Source of the DNA: Chromohalobacter canadensis
GTDB lineage: Bacteria; Pseudomonadota; Gammaproteobacteria; Pseudomonadales; Halomonadaceae
Reading direction: 5' to 3'
DNA: 64,000 bases
Assembly: GCF_029544075.1 (NCBI RefSeq)
Contig: NZ_JAJQJH010000002.1
Location: 434,001-498,000, forward strand
Position 1 is the stretch's first letter. The number at the start of each line of letters is the position of its first letter. Positions 36,053 through 45,672 of this stretch are shown one piece after another. Both the position numbers and the translations under genes were made by a program. A model generated the notes under the pieces. The model did not search any database. It was not told where the DNA came from and saw only the letters and a program-made list of their open reading frames with translations.

Positions 36053-37708
36053 ATGATGGATCGACGGACCTTACTCAAGCGCTCTCTGGCCTTGGCGGCC
36101 TTTTATGGACTGCCCGCCGCGCCGCTGCTGGCGGCGACGCGCGACATGCCCGAGATCGCCGATGGCGAGCCCAGCGACTTCAGCTTCGAATGGTTGCAGC
36201 GCGTGGCCAAGGAAATGGCCAATTCCAGCTATCAAAACAACGTACGCGAGTTGCCCCCTACGCTCGCGAATATGACCCCGCAGGATTACAACGCCATCGG
36301 TTACGATCCGGGGCATTCGCTGTGGCACGGTCTCGATGGCGAGCTCGACGTGCAGTTCTTCCACGTCGGCATGGGCTTCAATCAACCCGTGCGCATGTAC
36401 GCCCTCGACCCGGACTCGCGCCAGGCCCGCGAGATCCACTTCGACCCGTCACTGTTCCGCTATGGCAAGGCAGACGTCGACGTCTCTCAGTTCGAGGACG
36501 AAGAGACGCTGGGTTTTGCCGGTTTCCGCGTCTTCAAAGCGCCTTCGCTCACCGAGCGCGATATCGTCTCTTTTCTCGGCGCCAGTTATTTCCGTGCCGT
36601 GGATGACACCTACCAATACGGTATTTCGGCACGCGGGCTGGCGGTCAACACGTTCGCCGAGTCGACGAAGGAAGAATTCCCCACCTACACACGCTTCTGG
36701 CTTGAGACGCCGGCCCCGGACAGCACCACCTTTACCGCCTATGCTCTGCTCGACTCGCCCAAGGTGGCCGGCGCCTATCGCTTCGTCATCCACTGTGAGG
36801 AAGAGCGCGTGGTCATGGAGATCGACAAATACCTCTATCCGCGTGAGGCTATCGAACAGCTGGGGATCGCCCCGATGACCAGTATGTTCAGCTGCGGCAC
36901 CCACCAGCGGCGTATGTGCGACACCATTCATCCACAGATTCACGATTCCGACCGTTTGACGATGTGGCGGGGTAACGGTGAATGGGTATGTCGACCGCTC
37001 AACAATCCGCCGGTCTTGCAGTACAACGCCTTCGCCGACGATGCACCCAAGGGCTTCGGGTTGTTGCAGACCGAGCGCGATTTCGAGGCCTACGAAGACG
37101 TGATCGGCAATTACCACGAGCGTCCCAGCCTCTGGGTCGAGCCACGCAATGACTGGGGCAAGGGCGAAATCCAGTTGATGGAGATTCCCACCACCGGTGA
37201 AACCATGGATAACGTGGTGGCCTTCTGGAAGCCCAGCGAAGCCGTCGAGCCGGGGGATTCACTGAACTTCAGGTACCGTCTTTATTGGAATGCGAGGCCG
37301 CCGGTGACCACGGATCTAGCGCGTATTCGTGCGACCCGCAGCGGCATGGGTGGCTTCACCGAAGGTTGGGCGCCCGGCGAGCACTATCCTGGGGAGTGGG
37401 CGCGGCGTTTCGCGGTGGATTACGTTGGCGGCGATATCCTGCGTATTGCCAAGAACGGACCCCCGATCATGGCGCAGTTGGAAGTGTCGCGCGGCAAGAC
37501 GAGCGACATTCAGATTTTTCAGGTCGCAGAGTTCGAGGGCATTCGCGTGATTTTCGACTGGTATCCCACGGAGGATTCGGTCGATCCCATCGATATGAGA
37601 ATGGTCCTGGAAGGCGACGGCGAAGCGCTGAGTGAAACCTGGCTTTACCAGTACTTTCCGCCGCCCCCGGAGCAGCGCGAGCACCCGCCGCACCCGCTCG
37701 ATACCTGA
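36053..37708 (+). CDS. opgD: periplasmic glucan biosynthesis protein OpgD
   Basis: The 551-aa protein is exported by the Tat system, as its N-terminus has a twin-Arg motif ([15 protein letters not shown]). The mature part is a full MdoG/OpgD domain, with the conserved SYFRA...[10 protein letters not shown] region and the TSMFSCG block, and the C-terminal Ig-like part ending FPPPPEQ. It helps shape the backbone of osmoregulated periplasmic glucans. The Tat signal distinguishes OpgD from Sec-exported OpgG. No opgH is nearby. Confidence 0.92.
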   Translation: MMDRRTLLKRSLALAAFYGLPAAPLLAATRDMPEIADGEPSDFSFEWLQRVAKEMANSSYQNNVRELPPTLANMTPQDYNAIGYDPGHSLWHGLDGELDVQFFHVGMGFNQPVRMYALDPDSRQAREIHFDPSLFRYGKADVDVSQFEDEETLGFAGFRVFKAPSLTERDIVSFLGASYFRAVDDTYQYGISARGLAVNTFAESTKEEFPTYTRFWLETPAPDSTTFTAYALLDSPKVAGAYRFVIHCEEERVVMEIDKYLYPREAIEQLGIAPMTSMFSCGTHQRRMCDTIHPQIHDSDRLTMWRGNGEWVCRPLNNPPVLQYNAFADDAPKGFGLLQTERDFEAYEDVIGNYHERPSLWVEPRNDWGKGEIQLMEIPTTGETMDNVVAFWKPSEAVEPGDSLNFRYRLYWNARPPVTTDLARIRATRSGMGGFTEGWAPGEHYPGEWARRFAVDYVGGDILRIAKNGPPIMAQLEVSRGKTSDIQIFQVAEFEGIRVIFDWYPTEDSVDPIDMRMVLEGDGEALSETWLYQYFPPPPEQREHPPHPLDT

Positions 37709-37817
37709 TCGTTCGAGGCCACCGAGAGGGGTGATCGTCTAGAAATCGCACTCACATAAAACAGTGTTATCATGCTGCGCGTTCCCAATAAAAACCAATT
37801 AGGTAAGGAGAACTGGC

Positions 37818-38786
37818 ATGAACGCATCACCCTCTCTGGTCTCTCGCGGTACGCGCGCTGTGCTACTCGGCGCTTGTCTGGCCGTCGCTCCGCTTGGAAT
37901 GGCGCAGGCCCAGGACGATACTACCGAGGTGCGCTTTTCAGTGCCGCCGTGGCCAGGTGTCACGGTGAAGACCGAACTCGCCGCGCAACTACTCGAGACG
38001 CTGGGCTACACGCCACAGCAAGAACAACTCGGTACCACCATCACCTATCAAGCGCTCAACGAAAATGAGCTCGACGCCTTCCTGGCGGGCTGGTTGCCAG
38101 CGCAACAAGGCATGTACGACACCGCCATGGAAAAAGGCACTTTGGTTGATCTGGGCAATAACGTCGACGGCGCGCGCATCGGCTTCGCGGTGCCGCGTTA
38201 TGTGGCCGAGGCCGGCGTGACCTCCGCCGAGGATCTCGACACGCCGGAAAACGCTGAGCGTTTCGGCCGCACGGTGTATTCCATCGAGACCGGCACGGGT
38301 ATGAGCGAACAGCTCAACGCCGGCGTCGACAGCGATACTTACGGCCTGGGCGACTGGGAACTTTCCGAGACCTCCACGCCGGGCATGCTGGGCGCCGCCG
38401 ATAGCGCTATCAACAACCAGGAATGGATCGTCTTCGCCGGTTGGACGCCGCATTGGATGAACATCAAGTATGATCTCGCCTACCTTGATGACCCCAAAGA
38501 TCTATGGGGTGAAGACGGCGGCCGCAGCGATGTGCGCACCTTGGTCACGAAGGAATTCTCCGAGGCGCACCCCAACGCCACCAAGTTGCTCGATCAGTTG
38601 GACTTCACCGCCGACGATCAGAGCGACATGATCCGCCGCTACGATCAGGACGAAATGCCCAAGGACGAAGCCGCCATCGCCTGGATGCGCGACAACGCCG
38701 ATAAGGTGGAAGGCTTCCTGGATGGCGTCACCACCCGCGACGGCGAGCCTGCCTGGCCGGTGGTGCAAAAAGCGTTCGATCTTTAA
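37818..38786 (+). CDS. glycine betaine ABC transporter substrate-binding protein
   Basis: The 322-aa protein has a signal peptide (cleavage near AQAQD) and an OpuAC-like domain: VRFSVPPWPGVTVKTELAAQLLETLGY, then the aromatic-rich NNQEWIVFAGWTPHWMN segment, where Trp residues form the cage for quaternary ammonium ligands. It is expected to bind betaine or choline. No ATPase or permease gene adjoins, so it is an orphan receptor in this window. A betaine receptor fits a halophile. Confidence 0.9.
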   Translation: MNASPSLVSRGTRAVLLGACLAVAPLGMAQAQDDTTEVRFSVPPWPGVTVKTELAAQLLETLGYTPQQEQLGTTITYQALNENELDAFLAGWLPAQQGMYDTAMEKGTLVDLGNNVDGARIGFAVPRYVAEAGVTSAEDLDTPENAERFGRTVYSIETGTGMSEQLNAGVDSDTYGLGDWELSETSTPGMLGAADSAINNQEWIVFAGWTPHWMNIKYDLAYLDDPKDLWGEDGGRSDVRTLVTKEFSEAHPNATKLLDQLDFTADDQSDMIRRYDQDEMPKDEAAIAWMRDNADKVEGFLDGVTTRDGEPAWPVVQKAFDL

Positions 38787-38908
38787 GGTTCTGCAATATG
38801 GACTGAAGAAAATCAGCCAGTAACGTAGCAACAAAATGAGTGCATAATTGGTACTCGTGTGCCGTTCGATTGTTTTGCGAGCGGCGCGTCTGCTTCGTCA
38901 TTTTGAGG

Positions 38909-39847
38909 TCAATCCTTACCCATATTTCTTAATATTTCGCAAAAATGACGAACGGGTTCACTAAGTGTCTCATCCTTCCTAGTCAATATCCCAAACGGCG
39001 ATAGCGTTCTGCCGACGGAGATCGGTAGTGCCTCGATTTCCCCAAATTTCAAATAGTCTCGCAGTACTGATTCTGGCAGTACCAATATGCCGTTACCACG
39101 CTTGACCAATTGCAGACCTGCAAAAATGGAACCGCACTCAATGATGTCACGTGGTGACATTAAGCCAGCCATCTCGAACTCCTTCTCCAGCACCTGACGT
39201 GCCGGACTCTCCAATGGCTGGAGGATCCATGGCCATTCCTCAAGCAGCGGGGCCAACGGAAGCTCTACGGAGCCGGTTAGGGGATGGTCATGACGTACCA
39301 CTGCCAGCATGGTCTCGTTATCCAGCGATTCGAAGTCAAATAGGTTGTGCTGAAGTGCAGTCACATAGCGAGCGATGGCGATATCAATTCGGTTATGGGC
39401 TAGTAGCTCTACTAGTTGATCGCTCGTTTCGCCGAGCATACGCACCTGCAATAGTGGGCGCTGGCGCTTCATTTCGATCACTGCCTCGGCTACTAGGTCA
39501 GGAGCTGCACCCATGATTGCACCCAGCACGAGTTGTCCTTGATCGCCCAACTGGTGGCGTTGTAGCGACTCGGCACAGCGCCCTAGTCGAGTCAGCGCGC
39601 TTTGGGAAAATTCAATCAGCACTTCACCGAGCTGGGTTGGAAGGACGCCGCGTGGAGTGCGCTCGAACAGCTGGCACTCGAAGGTGGATTCGATCTCGCG
39701 GAGCATGCGTGTTGCCGCAGGTTGCGACATGTTCAGCGTGCGCGCTACCTGATGAAGATTGCGATGCTCATTGAGTAGTGAGATCAGCAACAGATGTTTG
39801 TAGCGAAGGCGGTTGAGCAGCATCGCTTGGTGCGTCGCATCGGGCAT
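38909..39847 (-). CDS. LysR-family regulator of the rhamnose operon
   Basis: The 312-aa LTTR has a helix-turn-helix at ~20-75 (LHQVARTLNMSQPAATRMLREIE) and an effector domain after ~100. It is divergent from the L-rhamnose catabolic genes with 264 bp between them, which makes it the obvious regulator. The ATG at 39847 has an AAAGGA site 8 nt upstream; an ATG 9 bp earlier is too close to it. Two GATA/TATC dyads lie in the intergenic region. Confidence 0.88.
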   Translation of the reverse strand: MPDATHQAMLLNRLRYKHLLLISLLNEHRNLHQVARTLNMSQPAATRMLREIESTFECQLFERTPRGVLPTQLGEVLIEFSQSALTRLGRCAESLQRHQLGDQGQLVLGAIMGAAPDLVAEAVIEMKRQRPLLQVRMLGETSDQLVELLAHNRIDIAIARYVTALQHNLFDFESLDNETMLAVVRHDHPLTGSVELPLAPLLEEWPWILQPLESPARQVLEKEFEMAGLMSPRDIIECGSIFAGLQLVKRGNGILVLPESVLRDYLKFGEIEALPISVGRTLSPFGILTRKDETLSEPVRHFCEILRNMGKD

Positions 39848-39878
39848 GGACCACATCCTTTAGTGAGAGCAGTTTCAG

Positions 39879-40017
39879 GTTATCGATAACGGCAGCCTAT
39901 CTCAGCGATTTGGCATGCGACATTGGTATAACACTGCGGATCTCGCATAGATTAAGCTTTATCTCGTGTTTCCCATCATATGCGGCCTCTCGGCTAACTG
40001 ATAACAAAAAGGTATCA
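39879..40017. promoter_or_regulatory. divergent promoter region with two LTTR-like dyads
   Basis: GTTATCGATAAC at 39879-39890 is a perfect 12-bp palindrome near the LysR start. TGATAAC and GGTATCA at 39999-40017 form a second, imperfect dyad with the ATA-N9-TAT shape of LysR boxes (T-N11-A). Both share the GTTATCA half-site and lie between the regulator and rhmD. Confidence 0.5.
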
Positions 40018-40111
40018 ATTGTGCCGCTCTGCGTATTAGTCAAGTGGCGCTGTCACGAGTATCTATTGTTTCTACAACCTGTTTTGGACTCTTTTAAATA
40101 AGGATGACGCC

Positions 40112-41296
40112 ATGGCGATGCCTACTGTGAAGCATGTTCGTGCGTATACCGTTCGCGGTGGTGGTGCTGATTATCACGACCAAGGGGAAGGGCACTGGAT
40201 CGATAGTCAGATTTCGACTCCGATGAGCAAGTATCCGGAATATCGCATGACGCGCAGCAGCTTTGGGCTCAATGTGCTCGGCACTTTGGTCGTTGAGGTC
40301 GAGGCCAGCGATGGCACGGTGGGTTTCGCGGTGACAACTGCCGGCGAGATCGGCGCTTTCATTGTCGAAAAACATTTGGCGCGTTTCATCGAAGGCCAGA
40401 AGGTTACCGATCTCGAGAAAATCTGGGACCAGATGTTTAACGCCACACTCTTCTACGGTCGTAAGGGGGTAGTGCTTAATACTATCTCTGGCGTCGATTT
40501 GGCGCTTTGGGACCTTTTGGGCAAGCTGCGCCAAGAGCCTGTGCACGCCATGCTCGGCGGCCCGGTACGCGACGAGTTGACCTTTTACGCCACTGGTGCC
40601 CGCCCTGACCTCGCCAAGCAAATGGGGTTCATCGGCGGCAAGATGCCGCTCCGCCATGGCCCGGCTGAGGGTGATGAGGGGCTGAAAAAGAACCTCGCTC
40701 AGCTCGCTGACATGCGTGAACGGGTCGGCGACGACTTCTGGCTGATGTTCGATTGCTGGATGAGCCTTGACCTCAATTACGCCACCAAATTGGCCCATGG
40801 TGCCCGGGAGTATGGGCTCAAGTGGGTCGAGGAAGCTCTGCCGCCCGATGATTATTGGGGATACGCAGATCTCAAACGCAATATGCCACCCGGGATGTTG
40901 GTCAATACCGGCGAGCACGAAGCGACGCGTTGGGGGTTCCGCATGCTGCTGGAGATGGACTGTTGCGACGTTCTCCAACCCGACGTTAATTGGTGTGGCG
41001 GCGTCACCGAGCTGGTCAAGATTTCGGCGATGGCCGATGCCCACAACAAGCTGGTGGTGCCGCATGGCTCCTCGGTCTACAGCTACCATTTCGTGATCAC
41101 CCGCCATAACAGCCCGTTTTCTGAGTTTTTGATGATGGCGCCTGACGCTGACGAAGTAGTGCCGATGTTCAATCCGCTACTGCTGGACGAGCCAGTGCCG
41201 CAGAACGGGCGTATGCGCGCTTCAGCACTCGACGCGCCTGGCTTCGGTGTACGCTTGAACCCCGAAAGCGATTTAGTCCGTCCCTACGAGCACTGA
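40112..41296 (+). CDS. rhmD: L-rhamnonate dehydratase
   Basis: The 394-aa enolase-superfamily enzyme dehydrates L-rhamnonate to 2-keto-3-deoxy-L-rhamnonate. It closely follows E. coli RhmD as I recall it: [18 protein letters not shown], the [16 protein letters not shown] block, metal ligands in [20 protein letters not shown] and NTGEHEAT, and the [12 protein letters not shown] catalytic His region. AAGGATG precedes the ATG. It is the first gene of a seven- or eight-gene catabolic operon. Confidence 0.95.
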   Translation: MAMPTVKHVRAYTVRGGGADYHDQGEGHWIDSQISTPMSKYPEYRMTRSSFGLNVLGTLVVEVEASDGTVGFAVTTAGEIGAFIVEKHLARFIEGQKVTDLEKIWDQMFNATLFYGRKGVVLNTISGVDLALWDLLGKLRQEPVHAMLGGPVRDELTFYATGARPDLAKQMGFIGGKMPLRHGPAEGDEGLKKNLAQLADMRERVGDDFWLMFDCWMSLDLNYATKLAHGAREYGLKWVEEALPPDDYWGYADLKRNMPPGMLVNTGEHEATRWGFRMLLEMDCCDVLQPDVNWCGGVTELVKISAMADAHNKLVVPHGSSVYSYHFVITRHNSPFSEFLMMAPDADEVVPMFNPLLLDEPVPQNGRMRASALDAPGFGVRLNPESDLVRPYEH

Positions 41297-41313
41297 GCTG
41301 CGGAGAAGACGAG

Positions 41314-41637
41314 ATGCCGATTCACGCCGTTCGAATGACCCTATATCCCGGCCAGGAAGCCGAGTATCGGCGGCGTCATGATGCGATCTGGCCTGAGTTG
41401 GTCGAAGCCCTGCGCGAGGCGGGCGTCGAGGAGTACCGCATCTTCTTCGATCCGCAATCGCGTCACCTGTTCGCGATCATGTGGCTTGCCGAGGATCATC
41501 ATATTGATGACCTGCCGGCGCTGCCGGTGATGCAACGTTGGTGGAATGCCATGGCCGATATTATGGATACCGAATTGGATGCTTCACCTCAAAGCGTGGC
41601 GCTGGAAGAAGTATTCACGTTACGGCCCAAGGAATGA
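41314..41637 (+). CDS. rhaM: L-rhamnose mutarotase
   Basis: The 107-aa protein interconverts alpha- and beta-L-rhamnose. It has the RhaM/RhaU pattern: MTLYPGQEAEYRRRHDAIWPEL with the catalytic His, EYRIFFDPQSRHLFAIMWL, and WWNAMADIMD. It starts 17 bp after rhmD and runs into the lactonase gene. Its presence supports L-rhamnose as the pathway substrate. Confidence 0.93.
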   Translation: MPIHAVRMTLYPGQEAEYRRRHDAIWPELVEALREAGVEEYRIFFDPQSRHLFAIMWLAEDHHIDDLPALPVMQRWWNAMADIMDTELDASPQSVALEEVFTLRPKE

Positions 41638-41642
41638 CAACC

Positions 41643-42557
41643 ATGCAAGTGATCGATGCGCATGCGCACTTTTGGAATCTCGGTCTGGGCAACCAACCTT
41701 GGCTTGAGCACCCCGAGCCCAATCTCCTTGGCGACTACCGACCGATGGCCCGTGACTATGGTCCCGCCGACCTGCGCCGAGAGAGTGATGCTATTGAGCT
41801 ACTCGGCGCTGTGCATATCGAAGCCGATGCCGTCGATCCGGTCAAGGAGACCCGTTGGCTTGCGGGGCTCGACGACGACGGTGACCCAGTGTTGCCTTCG
41901 GCGCTGGTAGTAGGTGCCGACTTCTCGCAACCGGATACCGCCCAAGTGCTCGAGAAGCAGCTCGCGATGAGCGATCGGGTGCGAGGCGTGCGCCAGATCC
42001 TCAATGTCCACACTGATCCGCTCTATGACTACGTCGGGCGCCATTTTATGGACGAGCCTGTCTGGCGTGAAAATTTCCGCCTGCTGGAGCGACATGGATT
42101 GTCGTTTGACCTGCAGATCTATCCGTCGCAGATGTACCGAGCCGCCGAACTTGCCGACGCACACTACAATACGCTGTTCTTGCTCAACCATGCCGGGATG
42201 TACGTTGACCGTCATGGCGTCCCAGGCTGGCGAGCTTGGCGTGACGGCCTACGGCGTCTGGCCGCGCGCGACAACGTCGCTATTAAGCTCAGCGGTTTCG
42301 GCATGCTCGACCATCATTGGACGGTAGGCAGCATCCGCCCGTTGATTCTCGAAGCGATCGACGCCTTCGGCGTGGAGCGTTGTCTGTTCGCCTCCAACTT
42401 TCCGGTCGATAGCCTCTATGCCCGTTACGCCGATGTCTGGCACGCCTACGCGGATATTGTCGCCGATGCTTCAGCGGCGGAGAAGCAAGCATTGTTCATC
42501 GATAATGCACGACGCCTCTACCGCCTTCCCTCCGCTATCCCGGCGCAGAATTCATGA
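41643..42557 (+). CDS. amidohydrolase-family lactonase, likely L-rhamnono-1,4-lactonase
   Basis: The 304-aa metal-dependent hydrolase (COG3618-type) starts MQVIDAHAHFWN with the first metal-binding HxH and has the FDLQIYPSQ, LLNHAGMYVD and IKLSGFGML blocks, then FASNFPVDS with the late Asp. In this cluster it should open L-rhamnonolactone to L-rhamnonate. The start 9 nt after AAGGA is preferred; an ATG overlapping the rhaM stop lies directly on the ribosome site. Confidence 0.88.
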   Translation: MQVIDAHAHFWNLGLGNQPWLEHPEPNLLGDYRPMARDYGPADLRRESDAIELLGAVHIEADAVDPVKETRWLAGLDDDGDPVLPSALVVGADFSQPDTAQVLEKQLAMSDRVRGVRQILNVHTDPLYDYVGRHFMDEPVWRENFRLLERHGLSFDLQIYPSQMYRAAELADAHYNTLFLLNHAGMYVDRHGVPGWRAWRDGLRRLAARDNVAIKLSGFGMLDHHWTVGSIRPLILEAIDAFGVERCLFASNFPVDSLYARYADVWHAYADIVADASAAEKQALFIDNARRLYRLPSAIPAQNS

Positions 42558-42571
42558 CTCAGGAGTCTTTC

Positions 42572-43342
42572 ATGCTGCTCAACGATAAGACCGTCATCAT
42601 CACTGGCGCCTCACGAGGCATTGGCCGCGCGGCGGCCGTCGAGTGCGCTCGTCAAGGCGCTAATGTCGTCATTGGCTACAGCGGGAGTGCCTCGAGCCAG
42701 CCGCTCGTCGACGATCTGATCGCGGAAATCCGAGCGCTGGGCCGCGATGCCAGTGCGGTGGGCGCCCCCGCTGGCGACCCGGAAACTGGCGAAAAGCTGG
42801 TCGAGTCGGCAGTGACGCATTTCGGCGGTGTCGACGTCTTCGTCAACAACGCCGGCATTTGTCCGTTCCATAGCTTCCTGGATATGCCACGCGAGACGTA
42901 TTTGGAAACCGTCAACACCAACCTCAACGGCGCCTACTTTGCGGTCCAGGCTGCCGCTAACCGCATGAAAGAGCAGGGAACGGGAGGCGCGATTATTGCC
43001 GTAAGTTCGATCAGCGCCCTCGTCGGTGGCGGTATGCAGACTCACTACACGCCGACCAAGGCGGGACTGGTGTCGTTAATGCAATCCTGTGCCGTCGCAC
43101 TGGGGCCGTATGGCATCCGTTGCAACGCCGTACTGCCCGGCACCATCGAGACCGATATCAACAAGGACGACCTCGCCGATAGTGAAAAGCGCGACTATAT
43201 GATCGACCGCACGCCGCTGGGCCGGTTGGGTCGGCCGGATGACTTGGCAGGACCGATCACCTTTCTCGCTTCCGATATGGCCGCCTACATCACCGGTGCT
43301 TCGTTGCTGGTCGACGGTGGCATGTTCGTCAACCTGCAATAG
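42572..43342 (+). CDS. SDR-family dehydrogenase, likely L-rhamnose 1-dehydrogenase
   Basis: The 256-aa short-chain dehydrogenase has TGASRGIG (NAD(P) binding), NNAGICPF, a catalytic Ser in VSSISALVGG and YTPTKAG. In this operon the missing step is oxidation of L-rhamnose to the lactone, so that is the likely reaction. The AGGAG site 6 nt before the ATG at 42572 decides the start over an ATG 18 bp earlier that overlaps the previous stop. Confidence 0.88.
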   Translation: MLLNDKTVIITGASRGIGRAAAVECARQGANVVIGYSGSASSQPLVDDLIAEIRALGRDASAVGAPAGDPETGEKLVESAVTHFGGVDVFVNNAGICPFHSFLDMPRETYLETVNTNLNGAYFAVQAAANRMKEQGTGGAIIAVSSISALVGGGMQTHYTPTKAGLVSLMQSCAVALGPYGIRCNAVLPGTIETDINKDDLADSEKRDYMIDRTPLGRLGRPDDLAGPITFLASDMAAYITGASLLVDGGMFVNLQ

Positions 43343-43351
43343 GAGCCGACC

Positions 43352-44152
43352 GTGGAACTTCCCAAGAATCCATTCAAGGCAGCGCTGACCGGCGAAACTC
43401 GCTATGGCTGCTGGGCCGGCTTCGGTACTGCTTACGCCGCCGAGATCCTCGCCACTACCGGTTTCGACTGGTTACTGATCGACGGTGAGCACGCCCCTAA
43501 TCCAGTCCCGGCAGTGCTCGGCCAGCTACAGGCCGTGGCGCCTTATCGCAGCGCCCCAGTGGTACGTGCCGTGAATCACGATCCGGCGCTGATCAAGCAA
43601 CTGCTCGATGTCGGTACCCAGACATTGATGGTACCGATGGTTGATACCGCTGAGCAGGCCGAGGCACTGGTACGCGCAATGCGCTTTCCGCCCCACGGTA
43701 TTCGCGGTGTGGGCGGCGGCCTGACCCGCGCCACCCGCTGGGACGCTGTCCCCGATTACATAGAGACGGCCCACCAAGAGTTGTGCCTGATCGCCCAGGT
43801 GGAGTCGCCGACGGGCATCGACAACGTCGAGGCGATTGCCGCCGTGGACGGGGTCGATGCGGTCTTCGTCGGTCCCGCCGATCTCTCCACCGGCACGGGA
43901 CATGTCGGCAACCCGGGCCACTCCGACGTCCAAGCGATGATTCGCCGTGCCTTCGACGCAGCGCGGGATGCAGGCAAGGCTGCCGGCATTCTCGCGCCAG
44001 CCGAAGAGGATGCTCGCCGCTACGCCGAGTGGGGGTTCGATTTTATTGCCGTAGGGATCGACATCAGCCTGATGCGCCAGGCCGCACAGCAGACGGTGGC
44101 CCGCTACAAACAGCCAGGTACATCACCCTCGGCCACGTCGAGCACTTATTGA
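43352..44152 (+). CDS. rhmA: 2-keto-3-deoxy-L-rhamnonate aldolase
   Basis: The 266-aa HpaI-family class II aldolase splits 2-keto-3-deoxy-L-rhamnonate into pyruvate and L-lactaldehyde. It has the DWLLIDGEHAPN, IRGVGGG and VESPTGIDNVEAI segments (metal ligand Glu) and VFVGPADLS. It starts with GTG after AGGAG, 9 bp after the SDR gene. The C-terminus is extended by a short Ser/Thr-rich tail. Confidence 0.92.
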   Translation: MELPKNPFKAALTGETRYGCWAGFGTAYAAEILATTGFDWLLIDGEHAPNPVPAVLGQLQAVAPYRSAPVVRAVNHDPALIKQLLDVGTQTLMVPMVDTAEQAEALVRAMRFPPHGIRGVGGGLTRATRWDAVPDYIETAHQELCLIAQVESPTGIDNVEAIAAVDGVDAVFVGPADLSTGTGHVGNPGHSDVQAMIRRAFDAARDAGKAAGILAPAEEDARRYAEWGFDFIAVGIDISLMRQAAQQTVARYKQPGTSPSATSSTY

Positions 44153-44197
44153 ACCATGGTGTCTTGTAATGCAGACGCTAACTAACGGAGTCACAAA

Positions 44198-45637
44198 ATG
44201 AGCAGTGATAACAGGACCTACCGGAACTACATCAACGGCGCCTTCGTGGAGGCGAACGACTACCTCGAGGTGCGCAACCCGGCCAACGGCGAACGCCTCT
44301 CGCGCGTCCCGGTATCCGCCGGGGCCGATGTCGAGCGGGCGCTGAGCGCGGCCCACGACGCCCAGCCGGCCTGGGCGCGGCTGCCCGCCGTGGAGCGCGC
44401 CAACTACCTGCGTCTGCTTGCCGACAGGATCCGCGGCGAGGCCAAGACCCTGGCGCGAGTGATCACCGAGGAACAGGGCAAGGTCTCGGGGCTGGCCGAG
44501 GTCGAGGTCAACTTCACCGCCGACTATCTCGACTACATGGCCGAGTGGGCGCGGCGCATCGAAGGCGAGATCATCGAGAGCGACCGCCCCGGCGAGAATA
44601 TCTTCCTGTTTCGCAAGCCGCTCGGCGTGGTCGCCGGCATCCTGCCATGGAACTTCCCGTTCTTTTTGATCGCCCGCAAGATGGCGCCGGCGCTGGTCAC
44701 CGGCAATACCGTGGTGATCAAGCCCAGCGAGGAGACCCCCAACAACTGCTTCGAATTCACCCGCCTGCTCGACCAGGTAGGCCTGCCCGCCGGGGTGTTC
44801 AACGTCGTCAGCGGTGACGGCGCCAGCACCGGCCAGGCGCTGACGGCGAGTCCGCTGGTCGACATGATCAGCTTCACCGGCAGCGTCGATACCGGTTCGC
44901 GGATCATGCGCAGCGCCGCCGACAACATCACCAAGGTCAACCTCGAACTGGGCGGCAAGGCCCCGGCCATCGTCCTCGACGATGCCGACATCGACCTGGC
45001 CGTGAAGGCCATTCGCGCCTCGCGGATCATCAACACCGGCCAGGTCTGCAACTGCGCCGAGCGGGTCTACGTGCAGCGCGGCGTCGCCGACGAGTTCGCC
45101 GACAAGATCGCCCGCGCCATGGCCGATACCACCTACGGCGACCCGTTGGCCCAGCCGGATATCGAGATGGGTCCGCTGATCAACCGCGAGGGGCTGGACA
45201 AGGTCGTCGCGATGGTCGAACGCGCCACCCAGGACGGCGCCGAACTGCTGACCGGCGGCCGGGTCGCCGATCTGGGCGCCGGCTTTCACTACCAGCCCAC
45301 GGTGCTCAGCGGCTGCCGCAGCGACATGGAGATCATGCGCCGCGAGATCTTCGGTCCGGTGCTGCCGATCCAGATCGTCGACGATCTCGACGAGGCGGTC
45401 ACCCTGGCCAACGACTCCGACTACGGTCTGACCTCGTCGGTCTATACCCGCAGCCTGGCCCGCGCCATGCACGCCTGCCGCGAGATCGACTACGGCGAGA
45501 CCTACGTCAACCGCGAGAACTTCGAGGCGATGCAGGGCTTCCACGCCGGCACCCGCAAGTCGGGGATCGGCGGCGCCGACGGCAAGCACGGCCTCTACGA
45601 GTACACCCGCAGCCATGTGGTCTATCTCGAGACCTGA
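44198..45637 (+). CDS. aldA: aldehyde dehydrogenase, likely lactaldehyde dehydrogenase
   Basis: The 479-aa NAD-dependent dehydrogenase has the PWNFPFFL, FTGSVDTGSRIM (cofactor), LELGGKAPAIV with the general-base Glu and NTGQVCNCAERVYV with the nucleophile Cys. It reads like AldA. In this operon it should oxidise the L-lactaldehyde released by the aldolase to L-lactate. The long antisense open frame across this gene is only a codon-bias shadow. This gene is more GC-rich than those before it. Confidence 0.92.
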   Translation: MSSDNRTYRNYINGAFVEANDYLEVRNPANGERLSRVPVSAGADVERALSAAHDAQPAWARLPAVERANYLRLLADRIRGEAKTLARVITEEQGKVSGLAEVEVNFTADYLDYMAEWARRIEGEIIESDRPGENIFLFRKPLGVVAGILPWNFPFFLIARKMAPALVTGNTVVIKPSEETPNNCFEFTRLLDQVGLPAGVFNVVSGDGASTGQALTASPLVDMISFTGSVDTGSRIMRSAADNITKVNLELGGKAPAIVLDDADIDLAVKAIRASRIINTGQVCNCAERVYVQRGVADEFADKIARAMADTTYGDPLAQPDIEMGPLINREGLDKVVAMVERATQDGAELLTGGRVADLGAGFHYQPTVLSGCRSDMEIMRREIFGPVLPIQIVDDLDEAVTLANDSDYGLTSSVYTRSLARAMHACREIDYGETYVNRENFEAMQGFHAGTRKSGIGGADGKHGLYEYTRSHVVYLET

Positions 45638-45672
45638 GCCTGACGACAATCACAACAATGGAGGTATGCGCC

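Noticed and set aside
44123-45649. 508-codon open frame antisense to the aldehyde dehydrogenase gene.
   Set aside because: Composition is a typical high-GC codon-bias shadow with Gly/Asp/Ala/Val runs and no family motif. The plus-strand gene is a complete aldehyde dehydrogenase.
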